From the NCBI GenBank assembly GCA_965205155.1, contig OZ242033.1, positions 310,001-374,000 of the forward strand: a DNA stretch of 64,000 bases, in the 5' to 3' direction. The position numbers were made by a program, and so were the translations under genes. This document shows, one piece after another, positions 42,283 through 49,481 of the stretch; the stretch's first letter is position 1; each line of letters starts with the position of its first letter. The notes below the pieces were generated by a model that did not search any database, was not told where the DNA came from, and saw only the letters and a program-made list of their open reading frames with translations. Origin of the DNA: Aldehydirespirator sp965205155 (GTDB lineage: Bacteria; Actinomycetota; Acidimicrobiia; Acidimicrobiales; Aldehydirespiratoraceae).

Positions 42283-45033
42283 GTGCCAGTGGTCATGAGT
42301 CTACGCTCTGAGACGCTCCGTTGGAACGACGGCAAGCAAGCCGAGTACCTCTCGGCCCAGGAAGAAGCATTGAAGGCACTCTATGACGCAACGAACGGTC
42401 CGGGTTGGAAAGTCGACAAGGACTGGAAGTTCCGGTCGGGCGCTGATATCGGTGAATGGTCTGGGGTCACTCGAGACAGTGACGGTAGAGTGATTAAGCT
42501 ATGCCTGTCTGACATAAATATGGATGGACAACTCCCCGAGGAACTGGCCAATCTACAATATCTTGAGCGATTGGAATTGAACAACAACCGACTATGGGGG
42601 CCGATTCCGGAGGGACTTGGAAAGCTAGAGAATCTAAGGTACATTGATTTGAGCGCTAACGACCTGACAGGATCCATACCAGATCTTCATGCGCTTTCCG
42701 AGTTGGAGGCGCTGGACCTCAGCTATAATAGACTGTCAGGTGCAATTTCGCCTTCCATCAGCCAGCTGCGAAAGTTGACCAAACTTGATCTCACTGATAA
42801 TCAACTATCAGAAAGAGTCCCCTCGCTTGGTGCGCTTAACAACCTAACGACGCTCAACCTAGGCTACAACCATTTGGCTGGCCCTATTCCACAGATACCA
42901 ACATTGAGAGCACTTGAGAGATTGGATCTCAGCAACAATGAATTTTCTGGTACCATTGATTCAAGAATCGGCAAGCTCAATCAACTCAAAGTCCTCAACC
43001 TAGCCAACAACAAGCTCTCCGGATCGATCCCCAGAGAACTTGTCAATCTCAGAGACATTGAGCATATCGAGGTGCTTTCCGGAAATAGATTCGACGACTC
43101 GATGCCACGAGAACTAGCCGGTCCTGATCTCGGGTTGATGAAGGAGCGACGAGTATTGATTTCGCTCTACGAAGCAACAAACGGCAAGAATTGGGTATCA
43201 GGAAACACTGAAGCAGGTGAGACATCCATCGACAATACAGACCAGCCGAACCGTGAACTTAACACAAACTGGTGCGTTATGGCACCGGTCTGCTCTTGGT
43301 ACGGCATTAAGACCAATGAGGACGGCTTCGTCGAAGAACTTGACCTACCGTTCAATAACCTCTCTGGGACACTACCGCCGGACATATCAGGGCTTTCGCA
43401 TCTTAAACACCTCATTCTTCGAGGCAACCAGCTGCAAGGTAGCATACCGGACACAATCGGTGACCTCTCGGAACTACAAACCCTCGATCTTGGAGAGAAT
43501 GATCTATCTGGTTCCATTCCCGATAAGCTCTTTGATTTGGTGATGCTCCGTACGCTATATCTCGATAGCAACAGTCTTGAAGGAAATCTAAGCGAAGAAT
43601 TCGAAAGCCTCTTTAACCTTCAGCTCATTGACTTGAGCAGCAACGAGTTCGAAGGACCCATCCCCGTTGGACTCGCTAGTCTCGCAGATCTCGCACATCT
43701 TGAGAGACTCAGCCTAAGTGACAACAACCTCAGCGGCTCCATACCCTCGGAGTTATTTCAGGGCCGACTGACCTGCCTTGATCTGAGTCACAACGAACTT
43801 TCGGAGTTTGATCTGAAGCTATCTTTCGATCCAAGTCAGAATCAGATTGAGTATTTGGATCTCAGCCACAACCAACTTGCGTGCCCGATCCCCAGTGGAC
43901 TTGTGAGTTGCTCATGGTCTCATGATCGTCATTCGCATGGTGCGCGTCTAACTGGATCTAACTACATTCTTTTTGATCGGGGCTTTGATCTCGGAAAGCG
44001 CTACCCGTCTCTCGTTGTCAACGGCGGTCACTCCTTCGAATGGGTCAGTGACGACGAAGAGAACCAGCGTCTCTGGGAGGAGTACGATCGGATCAGCAGC
44101 GATATAAAGGAAGCTGCACAGAAACATTATAGACGTATATGGAAACCTGTTTGGCCTACTGAGGCTCAGTATGTTGATCTCAGCAACAACAACCTGTGCG
44201 GTCAAATGCCTACAGATTTCTTTGTTCCTTCCCTTCGTCATTTGAATCTTGGTCACAACCAACTTGTTGGCTGCATTGACTCCAACATAGGTCAGTTGAC
44301 AAACATAGAATATCTTGATCTGAGCAATAATGGTCTATCTGGTGAAGTCCTTTCCGTTGAGGATACCGTGCTAGCGGACGGCGCGTCGGAAGCGATGAAT
44401 AGACTTAGCGAGGTAGAATTGAACGAGTTCGAGGCAGAGCTGAATAAGACTTCGACCTTTTCCCACCTGAGACATCTTGACTTAAGTCACAATCGATTCG
44501 AAGGAGATTCCGGTGCCTTGTTTGATGTATTGGTAGGCAATAGCAAACACTTGGATCTCAGCGACAATCAATTCGAAGGCATACTTCCAGGTGATCTACT
44601 TTACAGTTCCTATGCATACGTCGATCTCAGTAACAACAGACTTCAGGGATCAGTCTGGTTCAGCCCTGTAACGAGTACTGGGATGCGCTGGTTGGATTTG
44701 ACCGGAAACAACATTGACGGTCTCGACGAAGGAATGCAAGTCGTTGTGCTAGAGGAATTCATGAAATCTGTCTTCAATATGGGACTAGACCAGCACCTGC
44801 TAGACTCGGATTTTGTGTTGAAACAATTCAAGGGATCTAAGTTGGATGATGTGATTGATCGACTGGCACTGGACCTTGATTTTTCAGCTGATGATAGTAG
44901 CGAGCTCTTTCAACAGATGATTCCACGATTGCCGCGACTTGCTGACATAATTGTCGACAAGCTGCAAGCAATTGTGCCGGAAAGACGATTTATGACGAAA
45001 GTCGAAATGGTGGACACGAGAGAATTCTGGTAG
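42283..45033 (+). CDS. Large plant-type leucine-rich-repeat protein
   Basis: 916 residues from a GTG at 42283; ATG 42295 is an alternative. It contains two blocks, each opened by the cap sequence ALYDATNGPGW or SLYEATNGKNW followed by WSGV/WYGI, then about 24-residue repeats of the form LxxLxxLDLSxNxLSGxIPxxL. Later repeats are irregular, with an inserted segment about 545-600. The C-terminal 110 residues are helical and not LRR. No signal peptide or membrane helix, so it is probably intracellular. It follows the activator gene by 54 bases, is similarly AT-rich, and is probably part of the same unit. Role: protein recognition; partner unknown. Confidence 0.88.
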   Translation: MPVVMSLRSETLRWNDGKQAEYLSAQEEALKALYDATNGPGWKVDKDWKFRSGADIGEWSGVTRDSDGRVIKLCLSDINMDGQLPEELANLQYLERLELNNNRLWGPIPEGLGKLENLRYIDLSANDLTGSIPDLHALSELEALDLSYNRLSGAISPSISQLRKLTKLDLTDNQLSERVPSLGALNNLTTLNLGYNHLAGPIPQIPTLRALERLDLSNNEFSGTIDSRIGKLNQLKVLNLANNKLSGSIPRELVNLRDIEHIEVLSGNRFDDSMPRELAGPDLGLMKERRVLISLYEATNGKNWVSGNTEAGETSIDNTDQPNRELNTNWCVMAPVCSWYGIKTNEDGFVEELDLPFNNLSGTLPPDISGLSHLKHLILRGNQLQGSIPDTIGDLSELQTLDLGENDLSGSIPDKLFDLVMLRTLYLDSNSLEGNLSEEFESLFNLQLIDLSSNEFEGPIPVGLASLADLAHLERLSLSDNNLSGSIPSELFQGRLTCLDLSHNELSEFDLKLSFDPSQNQIEYLDLSHNQLACPIPSGLVSCSWSHDRHSHGARLTGSNYILFDRGFDLGKRYPSLVVNGGHSFEWVSDDEENQRLWEEYDRISSDIKEAAQKHYRRIWKPVWPTEAQYVDLSNNNLCGQMPTDFFVPSLRHLNLGHNQLVGCIDSNIGQLTNIEYLDLSNNGLSGEVLSVEDTVLADGASEAMNRLSEVELNEFEAELNKTSTFSHLRHLDLSHNRFEGDSGALFDVLVGNSKHLDLSDNQFEGILPGDLLYSSYAYVDLSNNRLQGSVWFSPVTSTGMRWLDLTGNNIDGLDEGMQVVVLEEFMKSVFNMGLDQHLLDSDFVLKQFKGSKLDDVIDRLALDLDFSADDSSELFQQMIPRLPRLADIIVDKLQAIVPERRFMTKVEMVDTREFW

Positions 45034-45528
45034 ACGGAGCGTCTCGTTTTCTTCAATTGACTTTGCCCGATCAGTTCGTTCAACTTGAAACCGTTGACGA
45101 CTGGGTGGACCCGCTTGTCGGCTGTCCGGTGGCAGCCGGTGGTCTCCCGACCGGATCAGGTGCCTGATCAGGTGTTGCGGCCGTCAGCAGCACTTCAGCG
45201 AGTACGGGCCCGATCCCACGGAACTCAAGTCGTATCGGCGGTTGAGACACTGCACGCTCGCCAGGCAGTTTCTGCCGCACCCGCATAACATCGGAAGCCA
45301 TCGAGGCCCTCCTGGATCGTTGACGTTGACATCACCGATCCCAGCGAGGCCTCGACCCCTACTCAGGGACCCTCAACCATCCCGGTCCCCACAAATCCGC
45401 GAAGGCTCCGGAAGTAGCAGCCCCGAGGAGGCCTGACCCGAGCTGATCGGGTTCGGTTCCGAGATGCGCGGTTGTAAGGGGCCGGACCGTCCGCCCCGAT
45501 GATCACCAGGCCGGTGCCGGCTACCGGA
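45034..45528. other. Intergenic stretch, no gene seen
   Basis: About 495 bases between the LRR gene and the JAB-E1 pseudogene. Frames on both strands are short and lack ribosome sites or family resemblance. I see no clear promoter motif or repeat here; decayed sequence is likely, given the pseudogene beside it. Confidence 0.4.
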
Positions 45529-46380
45529 CTACACCTGGGCTGCGAGCAGCAGGACGCCTTCCTGCAGTGCGACTCTGGCGACTTCGGCTCGGATTCAGGA
45601 GTCGTCGGTGAAGGCGCACAGCAGGGTGTGGCGCGGGAAGCGCTGGCGCCGCTGCGCAGGGGCCGGTGCAGCAGCTGGTGAAATGTGGCCGGGTGGAGTT
45701 CCTCGAACCGGGCCTGCAACGGTGGCCACCTCCACGAGGGGGCTGATGTCCGTCAGCCGGTAGGCGGTGGCGTCGACTTGGGCCTGCCGACGTCCGAGAG
45801 GTAGGTCTCATGGGTGGCGACGTTGGGGGCTTCGACGGTGTCGGGGTCGATGAGGACGATCTCGCCCACCGCGCACCTGGCGAGGTGCTCGGCGCGTCGG
45901 CCGCCGCACCGCCCGCCCCGACGATCACGACGCGGGTGCTCGCGAGCAGGCCAAGTCGTAAGCGTCCCCTACGCGGGAGAACGCCTCTGTGTTCGGGGTG
46001 GGGACCGGCGGCTGGGAGATGAGTATCCAAATCTGAGTTCGATGGACCGCGGGCAGGCTCGCCCCGGCTGGAGACCGCGAAGCCCCGGAGACTAACGGGA
46101 CCGTCCGCAGCGGACTGCACGATGGGCAACTGGAGCCGATCGAGCGCCGGTGGCGCCTCCAGGTCCCTCGCGTGTCCGCTGTCGCCTGCCGAGGGCCGGG
46201 TTTGATCCTGCCGGATGCGAGTGGACGAATCCCAGCAGGAAAGACCCCCCGGGGGGGTTCCCAATCCGTCTTGAACAGGCGATTCGGCTCTCGGGTGTCC
46301 GGCGTGAAGATCGCCGCGTCGCGCGCCGCCGCGGCGTCCTGCGTGGAGCGTGTCCTGCCTGGTGAAACGAGCTTGGAGCA
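45529..46380 (-). pseudogene. Frameshifted JAB/MPN-E1 (ThiF) gene remnant
   Basis: Three minus-strand frames must be joined to read a protein. One gives NRLFKTDWE; after a C7/G7-type run (about 46246-46257) another gives FLLGFVHSHPAG (JAMM His-x-His); the next frame gives PSAGD (the JAMM Ser-x2-Asp). Later RVVIVGAGG (E1 nucleotide loop) is followed, again one frame off, by VGEIVLIDPDTVEAPNVATH and ETYLSDVGRP, an E1/ThiF adenylation stretch. The end reads LLCAFTDDS, stop, IRAEVARVALQEGVLLLAAQV. So at least three frameshifts and one stop break a JAB-ThiF fusion. Coordinates are approximate at the 5' end. Intact relatives act in ubiquitin-like conjugation/deconjugation systems, including antiviral ones. 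Confidence 0.8.
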
Positions 46381-46385
46381 GTATA

Positions 46386-46401
46386 GCTGACTGATTTTGC
46401 A
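46386..46401 (+). promoter_or_regulatory. -24/-12-like promoter motif, site c
   Basis: GCTGAC-N5-TTGCA followed by GAAGGG. It is nearly identical to site b over CTGAC, the T-rich spacer end and TTGCAGAAG, and lies 116 bases before the NYN gene start (117 counted from site end to ATG; site b is 120 from its gene). Confidence 0.6.
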
Positions 46402-46517
46402 GAAGGGTTCTCAATCCGCTGGTGATGGACCGGCGGGTCGGCAGTGCCGTCAGTTCGGCACCTGCTGCAAGTCCGGCCAGGAACGGCCGGTCGAACCAAA
46501 CCGAAAGGAAGAAAATC

Positions 46518-47183
46518 ATGGCCAGAAGGCTTCACCTAATCGATATCGAGAACCTCGCCTGTGACCCTCTTGATGCTCACGGCATCGCACAGGAGCGTCT
46601 CAAGCAGTACTTGGACGCTGCCTGGCAGCCAGGGGATCTCGTCACCATCGCATCCAATGCCAGGTTGTGGAATCGGCTCGCCTGGAGCTTGACGATCCCT
46701 CACCGCTACATCGTTCCGCCCGCCGGTCGGCACGGCGCCGATCGGGCGCTGCTCGAATGCGCCGCCGGGCTCGATCTCGACACGTTCGACGGTGTCGGGA
46801 TCGGATCCGGGGACCACGCCTTCACCGGGCTGGCCAAGCGCGCCTCAGCGAGTGGCCTCCACGTGAGCGTCGTTGCCAATGGCGGCACCATCGCTCACAG
46901 CCTCAGTGAAGCGGCTGACACGGTGCACGAACTCCGGTCCGTCCCTGCGGCGACCAGCCGTGCCGGGCGTGTCGGGAGCGCCGACCGTTCGTCGATGGCC
47001 GTCGAGCGGCTGCCGCGGCGTCGAGCGCACTCATTCTCGGCGCGGCCGCCCCGGTCGTCGCACGAGGCTCGGAAGCCTGGAAGCGGTGCCCGACCAGCAG
47101 GAGACCGGGGCGTGAGCGGAACCCGCCGCTCCGACTTCGATGCCGTGCTCCCTACCCGTCCTGCCCGAACCACCGTCATATAG
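46518..47183 (+). CDS. NYN-domain (PIN-like) putative ribonuclease
   Basis: 221 residues from ATG 46518 (GAAAGGAAG upstream); an in-frame ATG at 46422 is rejected for lack of a ribosome site. The NYN core is visible: HLIDIENLACDP (first Asp), AAWQPGDLVTIASNARLWN, GADRALLECAAGLDLDTFDGVGIGSGDHAFTGLAKRA with GADxAL and SGDxxF acid residues, then GLHVSVVANGG. The C-terminal 80 residues are Arg/Ser-rich and disordered. It probably cleaves RNA. It stands seven bases before the HerA-like gene, so the two should be co-expressed from motif c. Confidence 0.82.
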   Translation: MARRLHLIDIENLACDPLDAHGIAQERLKQYLDAAWQPGDLVTIASNARLWNRLAWSLTIPHRYIVPPAGRHGADRALLECAAGLDLDTFDGVGIGSGDHAFTGLAKRASASGLHVSVVANGGTIAHSLSEAADTVHELRSVPAATSRAGRVGSADRSSMAVERLPRRRAHSFSARPPRSSHEARKPGSGARPAGDRGVSGTRRSDFDAVLPTRPARTTVI

Positions 47184-47190
47184 GAGTCCC

Positions 47191-49209
47191 ATGGATCATC
47201 ACACAAACCACCAGATTGCGCCCGGAGGCGCCGTCCTGCTGCCCATCGAGTGGCAGGCCTCAGACCGGGCCGAGGAGAGCTGGGTCGCCGCGGGGGCGTT
47301 CCTGGAGGCCGTGCTGGCCCTTCCGGCGCCAGTGAGCCTGGCCTTCGTTCTCCGAGCCGACCCCGCCGAAGGAATCAGCGGTGGTCTTGTCGTTCGAGCG
47401 ATCGACGCCGATTCGGCGTTCGATGCTGCCCGATTGATCAGGTCCACCGCTGACGCTCTCAACACTTGGCAGGGCCTGGGCGAGCCGGTCACGTATCAGG
47501 AGCCCACTCCCGGCCGCTACACGTTCGACTTGAACGTGGCCGCCGGGCCTGGTCGGGAGATCTTCAGCGCGCTCTCCGCGCCGTGGGTGCTGGCCATGCA
47601 GCAAGAGCAACCAACGGCCATGGTCCTCGAGTTGCGGGGCAGCGATCCCGAAGCGGACCGTCCAGCGGTCCGTTGCACGGTCGCCCTCAACGGGCACGGA
47701 CCGGCTACGGCGATGATCGCCACGCTGCTGGCCGTCGATCCTCCCGGCCCGATACGTCTAGAGGCTCGTCCACGAGGGCCTTCCGATGATCAGCCTCCGG
47801 AGCTGATCCTGCCGCTGGAGATGGCTGCGCACCTGGTCGGCTCCCCGGCCCGCATCCGTGACGCGTGGCCCTCCCATCCCGTACCGCGGCCAGGCCGGAT
47901 CATCGAGATGGTCCAGCAGGCGACGCCACCGCACGCCGCGCTGTTCGGTGGCTCCGGCCAGGGAAAGACCACCCTCATGGAGCATCTGATCGACAGCAGC
48001 ATGGCTGCCGGCAGCACCGTGGTCGTCGTGTGTCCTCACGGCGACCTGGCCAGCCGTGCTGCCAGCCTCGCGCTGCGTGGTGATGCCCCGTTCACCGCTC
48101 TGGACTTTGCCGACTCGCAGCACTGTCCCCGCTGGAACCTGTGCACGCCCCCGCCCGGCGTTTCCCCCACACAATGGGCGGCTGAACTCGTTGGCGTCGT
48201 TCGGGCCGCGTGGCGTGACATGCCCGAGGAGTTCTTCGGCCCGGTGTGGAACAAGAGCATGCGGGTTGCCTTGTCAGTGCTGACTCGCGACCCTCTGGGC
48301 GCGCATCCCCTGACCGAGCTGCCCAGCGTCATGCTCCCGCCGTTGCAGGACAGGTGGGGGCAGGCGCTGCTGCGCATCGGTGACGATCAACTCATGGCCG
48401 AGGTGCGGGAGTTGCACCGAGCCGTCGAGAACGACTCACAGGGCTTCCTCGGCCTCTGGGTGACCGCCAAGCTGGAGCACTTCACCTCGGATGACCGTAT
48501 GCGGCGCGTGATCGGTGACCGTCGGAGCTCAGTCGATCTGAGCAGGCTGCTGGAGGGCGAGTCGCTCGTTGTGTCCGCGCCGGCCTCAGCCCTGGGCGAT
48601 GAGGGCGCATCACTCATGGCCGGCACGCTGCTGACGCAGGTATGGCACCTCGTCCGGCGCCGGCCGCAGCCATCCCGCGTCTTCGACGTGTTCGTTGACG
48701 AGGTCCACCGCATCCCAGCCCACGCGCTCAAGGAGATGTTGGCCGAGGGGCGCAAGTTCGGGCTCCGGCTTCGCGTCGCGACCCAGAGCCCCCACCAGCT
48801 GGATGTCGGAGCGCGTGACGCGCTTCTCACCAACGCCGGCGCCTTGGGAACCTTCCGGACCGGCCCGAAGGAGGCCGTGTATCTCGATCCCATGTTCCCG
48901 GCCATTCCCGCAGGTGCGCTCACCCAGCTCAAGCGCCACTGGGCGGCCGTCACCGACGGGGAGCAGGAACTCATAGGCCCGACGGCTCCTCCGATGGTCG
49001 ATCCCGACGACCGGACCGCGTTCGCGGCCGCGAGCCGGGATCACGACCCCTCGGCGGGACTCCGGTCACGGTGCGTTGGCCGTCCGTCGCTCGGAGATCC
49101 TCCGCTGCCTCCGCAGCGAATGCACGAGGACTCTCCGTATGACTGGGAGTCGACTTCGGACTGGGATTCCCTGCCTTGGGAGGATGGGGCACGGAACATA
49201 CCGGACTGA
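47191..49209 (+). CDS. HerA/TraD-like P-loop DNA-translocase ATPase
   Basis: 672 residues from ATG 47191 (AGGAG upstream). The N-terminal 220 residues are an alpha/beta region without known fold. The motor domain has Walker A GGSGQGKTT (about 253-261), VVVVCPHGDLASR, Walker B VFDVFVDEVHRI (about 496) and the sensor-like RVATQSPHQL, as in HerA, VirD4 and type IV coupling ATPases. Two insertions (about 300-380) resemble conjugative ATPases. An acidic Asp/Trp-rich tail (DWESTSDWDSLPWEDG) may bind a partner. With the NYN nuclease it resembles nuclease-translocase pairs of defence or DNA-processing systems; secretion is an alternative. Confidence 0.83.
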   Translation: MDHHTNHQIAPGGAVLLPIEWQASDRAEESWVAAGAFLEAVLALPAPVSLAFVLRADPAEGISGGLVVRAIDADSAFDAARLIRSTADALNTWQGLGEPVTYQEPTPGRYTFDLNVAAGPGREIFSALSAPWVLAMQQEQPTAMVLELRGSDPEADRPAVRCTVALNGHGPATAMIATLLAVDPPGPIRLEARPRGPSDDQPPELILPLEMAAHLVGSPARIRDAWPSHPVPRPGRIIEMVQQATPPHAALFGGSGQGKTTLMEHLIDSSMAAGSTVVVVCPHGDLASRAASLALRGDAPFTALDFADSQHCPRWNLCTPPPGVSPTQWAAELVGVVRAAWRDMPEEFFGPVWNKSMRVALSVLTRDPLGAHPLTELPSVMLPPLQDRWGQALLRIGDDQLMAEVRELHRAVENDSQGFLGLWVTAKLEHFTSDDRMRRVIGDRRSSVDLSRLLEGESLVVSAPASALGDEGASLMAGTLLTQVWHLVRRRPQPSRVFDVFVDEVHRIPAHALKEMLAEGRKFGLRLRVATQSPHQLDVGARDALLTNAGALGTFRTGPKEAVYLDPMFPAIPAGALTQLKRHWAAVTDGEQELIGPTAPPMVDPDDRTAFAAASRDHDPSAGLRSRCVGRPSLGDPPLPPQRMHEDSPYDWESTSDWDSLPWEDGARNIPD

Positions 49210-49216
49210 TTTTGCT
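49201..49216 (+). promoter_or_regulatory. -24/-12-like promoter motif, site d
   Basis: CCGGAC-N5-TTGCT followed by GAAGAGGC. It overlaps the stop codon of the HerA-like gene and lies 265 bases upstream of the metallopeptidase gene. It shares TGATT as spacer with site c. Confidence 0.55.
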
Positions 49217-49288
49217 GAAGAGGCACTAGTCCGTAGGGCGACGCTGCCTGCTCGTCCTGATCACTGACCGTTCGCAGTCGTCCCGAGA

Positions 49289-49328
49289 GGGGAGCGGAGC
49301 GCGCCTCCAAGAGGCCGGATCGCTCCCC
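49289..49328. other. Inverted repeat in leader of metallopeptidase gene
   Basis: GGGGAGCG at 49289-49296 pairs with CGCTCCCC at 49321-49328 around a 24-base loop. It lies downstream of motif d, so it may be either the terminator of the HerA-like gene or a structure in the long leader of the next mRNA. The remainder of 49210-49481 holds no gene. Confidence 0.45.
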
Positions 49329-49481
49329 AGGGGCGCTCTGCAGACGCGCTGCCCGGAGCAGTGCCGCCCGTGAGAGCCACGGGCGACCCGCGTCCGCCAA
49401 CCCGGGCGAGGCGGATGCACAAAGAAAAATCAGATGGACCTATCAGGAAATCTGAAACTATCCATAAAGGAGGATAATATC

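Noticed and set aside
45521..46519. 332-codon minus-strand frame as an intact gene
   Set aside because: Only the reading across several frames gives conserved JAB and E1 sequences; the single frame is mostly low-complexity Ser/Pro/Arg.
29991..49216. Classical RpoN promoters (TGGCAC-N5-TTGCA)
   Set aside because: The four sites keep AC-N5-TTGC but not the GG of the -24 element, so they are reported as a related, new motif rather than standard sites.
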